Shown: positions 26,253 to 35,228 of the stretch, one piece after another
Numbering within the stretch: position 1 is the stretch's first letter
How the letters are laid out: the number at the start of each line of letters is the position of its first letter
DNA from: JBJGXI01 sp045635475
GTDB lineage: Bacteria; Bacillota; Bacilli; Bacillales; Amphibacillaceae
Assembly: GCF_045635475.1 (NCBI RefSeq)
Contig: NZ_JBJGXI010000019.1
Span: 23,607 to 87,606, forward strand
Direction of reading: 5' to 3'
Length of the DNA: 64,000 nucleotides
Translations under genes and position numbers: made by a program
The notes under the pieces: model-generated
Told to the model about the DNA's origin: nothing
Databases searched by the model: none
Seen by the model: only the letters and a program-made list of their open reading frames with translations

Positions 26253-28307
26253 TTATTGTGCTACTATTCGAACTTGATATTGTTGAAGTGTTATTTCACC
26301 TTCGAGAGTTTCACCTGTGACAAGGTCCGTTACGGATTTTTCGAAGGTTACATTTTGCTGTTCTTCAGTAAAGTTCATAATAAACAGGTAGTCACGGTCC
26401 GCTGCTTGTCTTGCTTGGACAGATACACCTTTACCATGTTTTACTTTAGCAACAGGTTGTATACCGAGCTCAGTTATCAATTCCAAATAGAAATCTTCAT
26501 GGAATTTTTCTTCTAAACGCCCACCAATGTAATAAGTTTTCCCTTTGCCAAACGTCTGACTCGTAACCGCAGCTCTATTCGCATAAAAATCTTCCACATA
26601 GGTAGCTTCCGTAGTTGCAGCATGAACGTCGATTACTGTAGCATAATCTTTTAGTTCATATTTCTTGTTACGGAATGTCACGTAATTACGATCACTTGGA
26701 TACAATGTGTCCGTTTCCGTTGGATTAATTCCAAATATTTCTTGAAGATCATGATGCCATCCACCAAGATATGTTAAGTCGTGTTCATTAACAATGCCGC
26801 TTATATATGTCATCACAAGCTGTCCACCATTTTCCACAAAGGCTTTCAAGCGCGCAATTGTTTCCTCATTCACTAGGTACAACATCGGTACGATTAACAA
26901 CTTATAGTTTGAAAAATCTTGTTCTTTCGTAATAACGTCAACTGGAATATCATTTTCCCAGAATGTACGGTAATGCTGTTGTAATGTTTGTGGGTATTGT
27001 TTTGATGATAAACCATAACCTTGAGCATCATTTAGCGCCCAGTTATTTTCCCAATCATACACAATCGCTACATCTGCAGGACGATTGGTGCCAACGACCG
27101 GCCCTAGTTTTTCTAACGTTTTACCAACCTCAGCAACTTCTTTAAATACACGATTTTCCGAACTATTGTCGTGGTCCACAACTGCACCGTGGAATTTTTC
27201 CGAAGATCCACGAGACTTTCGCCATTGGAAGTAAAGAATACTGTCAGAACCGTGTGCAATCATCTGCATCGATGCGAGTAAATGCATGCCTGGTCGTTTT
27301 GCTTTGTTAACCTCATGCCAGTTAACGAGACTAGGTGTTGACTCCATTAAAAGAAACGGTTGCTGCTTTAAGCTGCGATATAGGTCATCAATAAAGCCAA
27401 CCTTCATTGCTAAATTAGCCGTACTTTCCCAGTCATTGTGCCATGCTGGATATGCATCCCAACTTACTACGTCTAAGTGCTTAGCAAACTTGCTGTAGTC
27501 CAATGATTGGAATGGTATAAGATCAAAGGTGTCAGCCATGAAGTTTGTTGTAATCGGAATGTCCGGCGAAATTTCACGCAATGGTACGATTTCATTTTCG
27601 AAAAAGTTAATCGTTTGATCGGTTACGAAACGGCGCCAGTCTAAATTCAATCCATGTACAGCATTTTCCCCGATTGGCGACGGGGACTCCACTTGTGACC
27701 AATCTGAAATAGTATGACTCCAAAACGGACCCCACCATGCATCATTCAATGCTTTAAGATCCTCATTATATTTCTCTTTCAACCAGCCACGAAATGCTTC
27801 TTGACAATAATCACAATGACACTCTCCGCCGTATTCATTGGAGATATGCCACATAATAATCGCAGGGTGATCACCGTATCTTTCAGCAAGTAAACGGTTC
27901 ATTGCTTGCGTTTTTTCACGATAAACAGGTGAGGTAAAGCAGTGGTTATGGCGTCCGCCATGCAACTGCTTTTCACGTCTTTCGTTCACACGCAATACTT
28001 CTGGATATTTTTGTGACATCCACGCAGGACGTGCCCCACTTGGTGTCGCCAATATTACTTTTCCACCATAGCTATGAATGTCGTTGATGACTTTATCTAG
28101 CCACTCAAAATGATAAACGCCTTCTTCAGGCTCTAACGCACTCCACGCAAATATCCCTAATGAAAAAGTGTTCGTATGAGCAAGTTGCATTAACTTTATA
28201 TCATCAGCTAAGATGTCTGGATGATCTAACCACTGATCGGGATTATAATCACCACCATGTAGCATGAAGTTGGCTTTCGTTACATATTTCTTATGTTGTT
28301 TTGACAA
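26253..28307 (-). CDS. ganA: Beta-galactosidase, GH42
   Basis: 684 residues from a TTG at 28307, which aligns with the start of B. subtilis GanA (a GTG at 28316 is also open). Acid/base is Glu at about 158 (WHISNEYGG) and nucleophile Glu at about 322 (LLMESTPS). A zinc cluster of the GH42 type is seen at ECHCDYCQEAF. The trimer domain and C-terminal beta domain follow. No signal peptide, so it works inside the cell on galacto-oligosaccharides brought in by GanSPQ. Fourth gene of the operon, 39 nt after ganQ. Confidence 0.95.
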   Translation of the reverse strand: MSKQHKKYVTKANFMLHGGDYNPDQWLDHPDILADDIKLMQLAHTNTFSLGIFAWSALEPEEGVYHFEWLDKVINDIHSYGGKVILATPSGARPAWMSQKYPEVLRVNERREKQLHGGRHNHCFTSPVYREKTQAMNRLLAERYGDHPAIIMWHISNEYGGECHCDYCQEAFRGWLKEKYNEDLKALNDAWWGPFWSHTISDWSQVESPSPIGENAVHGLNLDWRRFVTDQTINFFENEIVPLREISPDIPITTNFMADTFDLIPFQSLDYSKFAKHLDVVSWDAYPAWHNDWESTANLAMKVGFIDDLYRSLKQQPFLLMESTPSLVNWHEVNKAKRPGMHLLASMQMIAHGSDSILYFQWRKSRGSSEKFHGAVVDHDNSSENRVFKEVAEVGKTLEKLGPVVGTNRPADVAIVYDWENNWALNDAQGYGLSSKQYPQTLQQHYRTFWENDIPVDVITKEQDFSNYKLLIVPMLYLVNEETIARLKAFVENGGQLVMTYISGIVNEHDLTYLGGWHHDLQEIFGINPTETDTLYPSDRNYVTFRNKKYELKDYATVIDVHAATTEATYVEDFYANRAAVTSQTFGKGKTYYIGGRLEEKFHEDFYLELITELGIQPVAKVKHGKGVSVQARQAADRDYLFIMNFTEEQQNVTFEKSVTDLVTGETLEGEITLQQYQVRIVAQ

Positions 28308-28346
28308 TATGCCCACCCTCTCGGTGTATTTTGACCGTGACTCGAA

Positions 28347-29198
28347 TTAACCCTTCGTTCCTCCAGCAGTTAATCCGGACACAAAGTTTTTCTGTAAAAT
28401 CACAAACACAACGGCAATTGGAATACTAATTAAGATCGCACCAGCTGCAAACGTTGTATAGCTTGCACCCATAACGTCGTTCACTAAGTTATATAAACCA
28501 ATTGGTAATGTGTAAAATTCCGATTTTCTTAAAATTACTGATGCTAATACGAAATCTGCGAGTGGAATAATAAATCCATTCATCGCAACAACAGCAATCA
28601 TCGGTCTTGATAACGGCATAATAATTTGCCAAAAAATCCTCGTATGGCTTGCACCGTCGATCCGTGCACTCTCATCAAGTGACATTGGAATGGAGTCAAT
28701 ATATCCTTTCATCAAGTACGTACACATTGGAATTTGACCACCAATGTAAAGGAAAATTAATAGCCAGTGACTGTTCATCATTCCAAGAATTTGGGCTAAA
28801 ACAAATAATGCAATTAGCGCAGAAAACTGTGGAATCATTTGCAATAATAGGAACAACACTAGTCCATTCTTTCTACCAACAAAGCGAAATCGAGAAAACG
28901 CATAAGCAGTAAAGGATACGCTAATAACAGTTCCAATCATTGTTATTACACTGATTTTTAACGAATTGATATACCATTGCCCGTATTGCAAGCTTTCCTT
29001 CCCTGCAAACAGCTCTTTATAATGATCTAACGTAGGTTTTTCAGGAATAATGGACGTACTAATTAAACTATTGCCCGGATTAAAGCTCGCACCAACTGTC
29101 CAAAGCAATGGGTAAACAATGATTACCACCATAAAGAGTAATATCGCATAAGAGGTAAAGAGTCGTATAAAATTCTTTCTCTTCATATTTGTAACCAT
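28347..29198 (-). CDS. ganQ: Galactooligosaccharide ABC transporter permease
   Basis: 283 residues with six membrane helices and the MalG-type EAA motif (SMSLDESARIDGASHTRIFWQIIMPLSRP, about 180-208). GGAGG is 8 nt before the ATG. It is only 3 nt from the ganP stop. The subunit pairs with GanP to form the channel; the ATPase is not coded here and is likely supplied by a shared MsmX-type protein. Confidence 0.93.
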   Translation of the reverse strand: MVTNMKRKNFIRLFTSYAILLFMVVIIVYPLLWTVGASFNPGNSLISTSIIPEKPTLDHYKELFAGKESLQYGQWYINSLKISVITMIGTVISVSFTAYAFSRFRFVGRKNGLVLFLLLQMIPQFSALIALFVLAQILGMMNSHWLLIFLYIGGQIPMCTYLMKGYIDSIPMSLDESARIDGASHTRIFWQIIMPLSRPMIAVVAMNGFIIPLADFVLASVILRKSEFYTLPIGLYNLVNDVMGASYTTFAAGAILISIPIAVVFVILQKNFVSGLTAGGTKG

Positions 29199-29201
29199 CT
29201 C

Positions 29202-30455
29202 TTATTCCTCCTTAAATGAATTTGTCCGTCTGAATTGCCATAATGCGATTGCAATGACGAATACAGATAACAAAATAGTTAACGCAGCAGCTAGTGCGTA
29301 TTGGCTGTCTTGCATTGTTAATTTGTAAATCCATGATACTAAGATGTCCGTTCCTCCAGCCGTAGATCCTGGTACTGCAGGTCCACCACCGTTGAACAAA
29401 TAGATAATATTAAAGTTGTTAAAGTTAAACGTATACTGTGTAATAATAATCGGCGCAATCGCCAGCATAATCATCGGCATGGTGATGTGTCTAAATTTCG
29501 CAAAAATTGATGCACCATCGATTGTCGCAGCTTCGTATAAGTCATCCGGTATAGATTGTAATACACCTGTTGTTACAAGGAAGATATATGGAAAACCTAG
29601 CCAACCTTGCATTAAAATTAACGCTAGCTTTGTCCAACCAGCATCTGTCATCCACGGAATCGGATCCATTCCAAAGAAAGCTAAAATATCATTATTGATT
29701 GCACCAAAGCTATCATTAAATAAACCAGCGAAAATTAAGATTGTTACGAAACCCGGCACAGCCCATGGCAATACGAGAATCGTTCTAAAAAATCGTTTCA
29801 TACGAACATCTGGTTGATTGACAATTACCGCCATTAAAATACCGATCCCTACTTGTAACGTAGTCGCAACAAGCGTCCAGATTATCGTCCAACCCATAAC
29901 ATCAAAGAATGTTGAACGCCAAAGATCGACAGTGAAAATTTTAGCGAATGTATCAAATCCTACCCATTCCACTAAGTTAGCTGGTGGCGAATGATACAAG
30001 TCATAGTTCGTAAACGCTACTGCCAAGCTAAATAATATTGGAAAAATAACTGCAAACACCAATATAAATAAGGAAGGTCCACTTACTACATAAGGGTAAC
30101 CTGATTCCACTAAGTTATGGTATTGCTCTTTTAATGAATAAAGCCGCATATTTTTATCACGTAACTGACCGTTTTTATATGCATCACGGAAATTTAAGTA
30201 ATAGATAATTAACCCTAATAATGTTACAAGAATTGCAATAATACCTTGTGCCAGTAAGAATACCGAATTATCTCGTGGCACTTCAGTCCCTAAAGTAACA
30301 ATTCCCCAGTATCCCATGTTTAACAACTCATGAAACACGCCAAAAAACGATACTCCAAGTCCTAAAAAGACTAGCCCTTTTACCCATTGTTTATTGTAAA
30401 ATTGCCCTAAACCAGGAATGATTGATAATAAACTTGCTATTTGACGATGTTGCAC
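29202..30455 (-). CDS. ganP: Galactooligosaccharide ABC transporter permease
   Basis: 417 residues from the GTG at 30455 (GAGGTGAGC site), which gives the size of B. subtilis GanP; a longer frame to 30581 covers the intercistronic hairpin and is rejected. It starts VQHRQIASLLSIIPGLGQFYNKQWVKGL. It has about eight membrane helices, of the MalF kind with an extra N-terminal part. EAA motif at DDLYEAATIDGASIFAKFRHITMP. Confidence 0.92.
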   Translation of the reverse strand: MQHRQIASLLSIIPGLGQFYNKQWVKGLVFLGLGVSFFGVFHELLNMGYWGIVTLGTEVPRDNSVFLLAQGIIAILVTLLGLIIYYLNFRDAYKNGQLRDKNMRLYSLKEQYHNLVESGYPYVVSGPSLFILVFAVIFPILFSLAVAFTNYDLYHSPPANLVEWVGFDTFAKIFTVDLWRSTFFDVMGWTIIWTLVATTLQVGIGILMAVIVNQPDVRMKRFFRTILVLPWAVPGFVTILIFAGLFNDSFGAINNDILAFFGMDPIPWMTDAGWTKLALILMQGWLGFPYIFLVTTGVLQSIPDDLYEAATIDGASIFAKFRHITMPMIMLAIAPIIITQYTFNFNNFNIIYLFNGGGPAVPGSTAGGTDILVSWIYKLTMQDSQYALAAALTILLSVFVIAIALWQFRRTNSFKEE

Positions 30456-30514
30456 TTTGCTCACCTCTTTATATAAAAAACGCTCGTATGTTATCGATAT
30501 AATGTCTTTAAATT

Positions 30515-30555
30515 CGAATGGTGTCAAACATCGCGTATCCGTTTGACACCATTCG
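30515..30555 (-). other. Intercistronic hairpin after ganS
   Basis: CGAATGGTGTCAAAC and its exact complement form a 15-bp stem with an 11-nt loop, 108 nt after the ganS stop and 60 nt before the ganP start. No T run follows, so it is more likely an mRNA-stabilising or partial stop structure than a full terminator. It would allow more binding protein than permease. Confidence 0.85.
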
Positions 30556-30662
30556 CTTCTAATTAATTGACTCAATTTCAAGATTTCCTTTATGCCGCCA
30601 TATACAATAACCTATAGTGATATTGTTATGAATGGCTTGAAATTGATTATGTTAGTAGTTTT

Positions 30663-31940
30663 TTATTGACCACTGTGGTTTGCTTCAATTTGACCTTTAA
30701 TTGTTTCCACAGCTTGATTTAACGCTTCTTCTGGTTCAGCTTTACCAGTAGCAATTGTTTGTAATGCTGCGTCAGCAGGCGTCCATACTGTGTTCATTTC
30801 AGGAATACCAGGCATTAATACAGAGAATTGAGATTGCTGAGCGATTGCTTGAGCAGCTTCACTTTCTGTAACGACAGGATCATTCGCAAGTGATGCTACA
30901 GCAGGAACCTCTTTCGTTATTTCATATCTTGTTTTTGCATTTTCTTCGTTTGATAAGAAGATCACTAATTGTTCAGCTAGATCTGGATTTTCAGAATATG
31001 TGCTTACGTTAAAGCTTTTCACGTTTATGAAAGAGCTCATGTTTTCACCATTAGCTAATTCTGGTAGTTTAGCAACGCCATAATTAATACCTGCTTCTTC
31101 ATATGGACCTAAGTTCCATGGTCCAGAGATAACCGCTGCTGCTTTACCTTCTGAGAATAAAGAGTCTAATACGTTAATTCCTTGCTCACCAACAATTCCT
31201 GATGGGAAAAGATTTTCTGCATAGAACTTTTGAATGACTTGCGCACCTTCAATGGCACCTTCATTATTTAAACCAATATCAGTTGGATCATAGTTACCAT
31301 TTTCATCTTGTCCAAAGATATAACCACCGTAACCATTCATAACACTGTTTGCATAATAAATTTGGTCAAAAAGGGCTAAGAAACCAAAGTTTTCTCCATC
31401 TGTTAACTCTTTAGAAAGATCGTACCAGCCTTCAAGCGTTGTAGGTACTTCATCTTCTGAAACGATATCTTTGTTGTAAAATAACATCGTTGTTTCAACA
31501 GCTTTTGGTAAGCCATAAATTTTTCCGTCAACAGTTTGTGAGTTCATTGCAGCTTCTGTATAAATCGATGTAACATCTTCTCCAACGTTTAATTCTTTTA
31601 CTAAACCTTCTACTACAGCCGTTCCAATTTGGTCGCCAGGCATAGTGAATACGTCTGGACCTGTACCAGCTGGACCATCTAAACGTAAGTCTTCAATTTG
31701 TTGTGCATACGCTTTTTCAATTACTTCAATTTCTACATCATTTTCTTCTTCAAATGCAGCAATTGCATCTGCAATACCAGCTGATTTTTCAATATCTGCC
31801 CATACTGTAAGTTGTTTCGTACCTTCTTCTTCATTATTACTATTTGAACCTTCGTCACTTTCCTGTGGTCCACAAGCAGCTAAAACTAAAATTAATGTGA
31901 CGATACTAAAAATACCTAGATATTTTTTAAAACCTTTCAT
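30663..31940 (-). CDS. ganS: Galactooligosaccharide-binding lipoprotein
   Basis: 425 residues from the ATG at 31940 (AGAAGGG site at 12 nt); a longer frame to 32039 runs over the promoter and is rejected. Signal with lipobox LAAC (VLAACGPQ), then a maltose-binding-protein-like fold (SBP_bac_1): TGPDVFTMPGDQIGTAV, GLPKAVETTMLFYNK, GYGGYIFG, AAVISGPWN. It is very like B. subtilis GanS. It hands galacto-oligosaccharides to GanPQ. Confidence 0.94.
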   Translation of the reverse strand: MKGFKKYLGIFSIVTLILVLAACGPQESDEGSNSNNEEEGTKQLTVWADIEKSAGIADAIAAFEEENDVEIEVIEKAYAQQIEDLRLDGPAGTGPDVFTMPGDQIGTAVVEGLVKELNVGEDVTSIYTEAAMNSQTVDGKIYGLPKAVETTMLFYNKDIVSEDEVPTTLEGWYDLSKELTDGENFGFLALFDQIYYANSVMNGYGGYIFGQDENGNYDPTDIGLNNEGAIEGAQVIQKFYAENLFPSGIVGEQGINVLDSLFSEGKAAAVISGPWNLGPYEEAGINYGVAKLPELANGENMSSFINVKSFNVSTYSENPDLAEQLVIFLSNEENAKTRYEITKEVPAVASLANDPVVTESEAAQAIAQQSQFSVLMPGIPEMNTVWTPADAALQTIATGKAEPEEALNQAVETIKGQIEANHSGQ

Positions 31941-31986
31941 AAATAGATACATCCCTTCTGGCTTTGATAAGCTTCTCTTTTTTTGT

Positions 31987-32000
31987 TGTAAACGCTTAAT
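31987..32000. promoter_or_regulatory. cre-like site (CcpA) of the gan operon
   Basis: TGTAAACGCTTAAT matches 12 of 14 positions of the cre consensus TGWAANCGNTNWCA. It lies just after the predicted ganS transcription start, where a CcpA roadblock would give glucose repression. Confidence 0.65.
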
Positions 32001-32007
32001 GTCTAAT

Positions 32008-32036
32008 AATATATCACGTCTAATAAAATAAGTAAA
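32008..32036 (-). promoter_or_regulatory. Promoter of ganS operon
   Basis: Minus strand TTTACT, 17 nt, TATATT. The -35 is part of a GanR-type half-site, so bound GanR would hide it. Confidence 0.6.
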
Positions 32037-32049
32037 CAACTTTTTTACT
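32031..32049. promoter_or_regulatory. Imperfect GanR-type site
   Basis: AGTAAAC...TTTTACT, a longer-spaced version of the operator at 32057, covering the ganS -35. It may help GanR binding. Confidence 0.45.
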
Positions 32050-32056
32050 TTAAATT

Positions 32057-32072
32057 AGTAAAAAGTTTTACT
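32057..32072. promoter_or_regulatory. GanR operator upstream of ganS
   Basis: AGTAAAAAGTTTTACT, a 16-bp near-palindrome. Its reverse complement is exactly the site upstream of ganR (33209-33224), which supports a shared regulator. Confidence 0.75.
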
Positions 32073-32115
32073 TAAATTTCACTTTCACTTTTTAGAATGT
32101 TGTTACCTCGTCATA

Positions 32116-32151
32116 TAAAAACGACTTAATCTAAGAATAAGTCGTTTTATA
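32116..32151 (-). terminator. Terminator of ganR
   Basis: ATAAAACGACTTA pairs with TAAGTCGTTTT(T)AT, with a 9-nt loop; TTTTTAT follows on the minus strand. It lies 9 nt after the ganR stop. Confidence 0.85.
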
Positions 32152-32159
32152 TTCTATAT

Positions 32160-33152
32160 TTAGTTTGTACTTTTTCGGATAATTAATTCAGGTCCTAGAT
32201 ACATAGTTTTAATAATTTTTCGATTTTCAACGATTTGTTCTGTTAATAACTGCAATGCATTTTTACACAATTCACTTAGATCAATATCGAATGTGGTCAA
32301 AGGGGGTGATACATATTTCGCAACACTAATATTGTTTATTCCAATAACAGACACTCGATTAGGAATCACAATTCCATTCTCATTTAACGCCTGCAAACAA
32401 CCAACCGCAATCGGATCAGCTGCGGTATAAAACGCAGTTGGCAGCTGATCACCTAATGTATGAATTGCATCTAACATAAGATGATAACCATTATCTACAG
32501 AAAAGCCTCGATGCGTGAATATATATTCTTCCTTCAACAATCCCTTTTCTTGCATATATTGCCGGAACGTTACTTCTCGAATATCCATGTCATCTTCATC
32601 TGTATTCGGATTATGGTAAGTTCCACCAATAAACCCGATATCCTTATGTCCTTTTTCAATGAAAAAGTCAATCGCTCTTTTCGTTACTTGCAACAAATCC
32701 GGTCGAACCGAGTCATAATTGCACCGGTCTGGAGTCGTATCAATAAACACACCGTTCATTGTGAGCTTCCTCAGGTGACTTAATTCCTTTTCAGAAAAAG
32801 TGCCCACTGCAATAAAACCCTCAATATCAGTCGGAATTCGCTCGATTCCATCAGTAATTTTATGCGTAGTTAATTCTACATTAAATTTCTTCGCTAATTT
32901 CTCAAGCTCTAACCGCATAGATTTAAAATACACATCTTCCAGTTCTTCTTTATCTGTTAACCAATATAAGAACACAACATTCTTCACTAACGGGCGAACC
33001 ATCTTCTTTTTATAATTTAATTTATCTGCAACTTCATATATTTTTTCACGCGTTTCATCTGATACCGAAAGCTTAGGATCATTATTTAATACGCGTGATA
33101 CGGTAGCAATCGAATAGCCCGCATCTTTCGCAACTTCTTTAATTGTAGCCAC
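32160..33152 (-). CDS. ganR: LacI-family repressor GanR
   Basis: 330 residues. The LacI helix-turn-helix is at the start (ATIKEVAKDAGYSIATVSRVLNN), followed by a periplasmic-binding-protein-like sugar domain (about 60-325, DGIERIPTDIEGFIAVG, VIGINN near the end). GTG start with GGGGGGATG. It lies upstream of ganS in the same orientation, separated by its terminator. It should repress the operon until galacto-oligosaccharide binds. A matching operator covers its own promoter region. Confidence 0.93.
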   Translation of the reverse strand: MATIKEVAKDAGYSIATVSRVLNNDPKLSVSDETREKIYEVADKLNYKKKMVRPLVKNVVFLYWLTDKEELEDVYFKSMRLELEKLAKKFNVELTTHKITDGIERIPTDIEGFIAVGTFSEKELSHLRKLTMNGVFIDTTPDRCNYDSVRPDLLQVTKRAIDFFIEKGHKDIGFIGGTYHNPNTDEDDMDIREVTFRQYMQEKGLLKEEYIFTHRGFSVDNGYHLMLDAIHTLGDQLPTAFYTAADPIAVGCLQALNENGIVIPNRVSVIGINNISVAKYVSPPLTTFDIDLSELCKNALQLLTEQIVENRKIIKTMYLGPELIIRKSTN

Positions 33153-33208
33153 AATTCATCCCCCCAATTGAAAACCGATACAGTTTAATTGTTTATAATT
33201 ATATCACA

Positions 33209-33224
33209 AGTAAAACTTTTTACT
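33209..33224. promoter_or_regulatory. GanR operator upstream of ganR
   Basis: AGTAAAACTTTTTACT, the inverse of the ganS site. A TATAAT-type -10 for ganR is 6 nt away (33198-33203), so binding should be autorepressive. Confidence 0.7.
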
Positions 33225-33402
33225 ACATTTTCACTAAATTTTATTGATGTTTAACGATATATTAATTCGAACCTACTGCTCTTGCCTTTTGTACTTCTGG
33301 TAGTTTACTTTCTTTTATTTATGGAAGCATGGCCGGGACAAGCTCTTCTTATAAAAATAATATGTATGGGAATAGTAATGGGTAAAAAGGATGTCGAAAT
33401 AA

Positions 33403-34749
33403 ATGGAACCCTTTACTCACTATAAATTAAACGAAACAGCACATGGAGTTGAAATCATCTTATATCTTGATGAGAGCTTAACGGAGTTCTCTGACGAGTT
33501 AGGAACTACTTCAAAAATGGGAGAGTCCAATATTAATAAGGAAGCAGTTAGCTTTGTAAAAAGAATGTTTCCCTCATTAAAAGTTAAAACCGTTAAAATT
33601 ATGGCTGGTGCAATGTTACTAACTAGTTTCGGAGTTGGAACACTGTCCGCCAAACATGCGGAAGCTTCTCCCGCACCTTCCTTGTATACGGTATCAGCTG
33701 GGGACACCCTTTCTGAAATTGCTGAGCAGCGTGGCACAACTGTTGAGGTGATTAAGCAAGCCAATCAATTATCTTCAGATGTTATTTACGTTGGACAAGC
33801 GTTGAATGTCCCGGCTAGTGGCTCATTAGCACCGCACCAGAAAAATGCCACTTCTTATATCGTTGTTCCTGGCGATACCCTTTCTGAAATCGCCGAGCAG
33901 AGTGGCACAACTGTTGAGGCAATTAAGCAGACCAACCAGCTATCATCAGATGTTATTTACGTTGGGCAGGCGTTGAATGTCCCAGGTAGCGGCTCATCAT
34001 TTCCGATTCAAACCAATGCAACTTCGTATACGGTTGTGTCAGGAGATACTCTTTCTGAAATTGCTGAACAAAATGGCACGACTGTTGATGCAATTAAGCA
34101 ATCCAACCAATTATCTTCAGATGTTATTTACGTTGGACAAGCGTTGAATGTCCCGGCTAGTGGAACATCAGCACCGGCTTCAACTAACGGTTCCTCGTAT
34201 ATCGTTGTCTCCGGGGATACTCTTTCTGAAATTGCAGCGCGTAATGGCACGACTGTTGATGCAATTAAGCAGACCAACCAATTATCTTCGGATTTTCTAC
34301 AAATTGGACAAGCGTTAACGATTCCAACAGCCACATCATTAACGTCACCTCTTACCGAAGCAAAACAGCAGGCAAAAGTTAATCAAGAAGAAGTCGAGTG
34401 GCTCGCGAAAATGATTTTTAGTGAAGGTAGAGGGGAAACACTTGAAGGGCAAATTGCCGTTGGTGCGGTAATTATGAATCGAGTGGAAAGTCCTTTATTT
34501 GCTAACAATATCAAAGATGTTTTATTTGAAAAAAGTAACGGCTATTTTCAATTTACACCAGCTGCAACGGGTGCGATTCATGCGGCGACTCCTAGCGTAG
34601 AAAATATAGACGCAGCAACACGAGCGATTAACGGTGAAGACCCAACGAATGGGGCACTATTTTTTTATAATCCTGATAAAACATCGAGCCCGTATCTTTT
34701 AGATCGTACCGTTTCAACTGTTATAGGTAATCATACATTTGCTTATTAG
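33403..34749 (+). CDS. LysM-repeat cell wall hydrolase, SleB-type
   Basis: 448 residues: an N-terminal cytoplasmic part of about 60 residues seen in several Bacillaceae LysM proteins (LYLDESLTEFSDELG), a membrane or signal segment (about 64-88), four LysM modules at 57-residue spacing (94-300; YTVSAGDTLSEIAEQ), and a C-terminal hydrolase_2 domain (about 320-448: LAKMIFSEGRGETLEGQIAVGAVIMNRVES). The SleB/CwlJ-type domain cleaves peptidoglycan, often of spore cortex. ATG follows AAGGATG. The LysM modules are near-identical at the DNA level, so recombination has kept them alike. Confidence 0.9.
   Translation: MEPFTHYKLNETAHGVEIILYLDESLTEFSDELGTTSKMGESNINKEAVSFVKRMFPSLKVKTVKIMAGAMLLTSFGVGTLSAKHAEASPAPSLYTVSAGDTLSEIAEQRGTTVEVIKQANQLSSDVIYVGQALNVPASGSLAPHQKNATSYIVVPGDTLSEIAEQSGTTVEAIKQTNQLSSDVIYVGQALNVPGSGSSFPIQTNATSYTVVSGDTLSEIAEQNGTTVDAIKQSNQLSSDVIYVGQALNVPASGTSAPASTNGSSYIVVSGDTLSEIAARNGTTVDAIKQTNQLSSDFLQIGQALTIPTATSLTSPLTEAKQQAKVNQEEVEWLAKMIFSEGRGETLEGQIAVGAVIMNRVESPLFANNIKDVLFEKSNGYFQFTPAATGAIHAATPSVENIDAATRAINGEDPTNGALFFYNPDKTSSPYLLDRTVSTVIGNHTFAY
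33685..34323 (+). repeat. 171-bp tandem repeats coding LysM modules
   Basis: Four units start at 33685, 33856, 34027 and 34198, exactly 171 bp apart, coding the LysM modules. Units 1 and 3 are identical over about 50 bp of their 3' parts, stronger than selection on protein would need, which points to gene conversion or slippage. Confidence 0.9.
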
Positions 34750-35228
34750 AGGTATTGTATATACAAGGTCTGACCTGCTATATGGATAAATATAGACAGA
34801 GTGGGCAGACCAATTAGCTTCATCCACACTTGCAGTTCACGACGAACGCAAACACTCTAGAATGGTTTGCTATGACATAATCACCTATAAACCCTTCTTT
34901 CCCTATCCAAGTAGCAAACAACACGCCATTTTATAAGTTCCATCGACATGGTCGCTGAGTCGTTCGAACTATTAAAGCGAAGGTTATTTGGCAGATCCCA
35001 AACTTTATGTCAGAGCATATCGGACTATCAAATCAGCCTGTGATTCATATTTTCAACAACTTCACAGGCATGCCCTCGTATCAATACTGCAAGAAAACAA
35101 TTCACTGCCTTAAAGGCATCTTTATAAAAATTAATTGTGCAATATCGTGTATATATTTGTGTTTTCATATTAAGTTTTCATTTGAGCATAATAGTATTTA
35201 GTGAATGTTCTTGAAGGGAGTATTATTC
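34750..35228. other. Intergenic stretch without a recognised gene
   Basis: About 480 nt between the LysM hydrolase and the gerA-like gene. No frame has a plausible start and composition. A sigma-G-like -10 (CATATTA, 35166-35172) lies 57 nt before the gerA-like start, but no matching -35 is clear. Nothing else is assignable. Confidence 0.4.

Noticed and set aside
30456..30581. Longer N-terminus for GanP
   Set aside because: The extra 42 codons cover the intercistronic hairpin and are absent from the known GanP start; GTG at 30455 has a good ribosome site.
31941..32039. Longer N-terminus for GanS
   Set aside because: The extra codons would include the cre-like site and promoter -10 region, and they would place the signal peptide in the middle of the protein.
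34750..35228. Possible transposase remnant
   Set aside because: Short pieces look protein-like in some frames, but I could not match any transposase and no inverted ends are visible.
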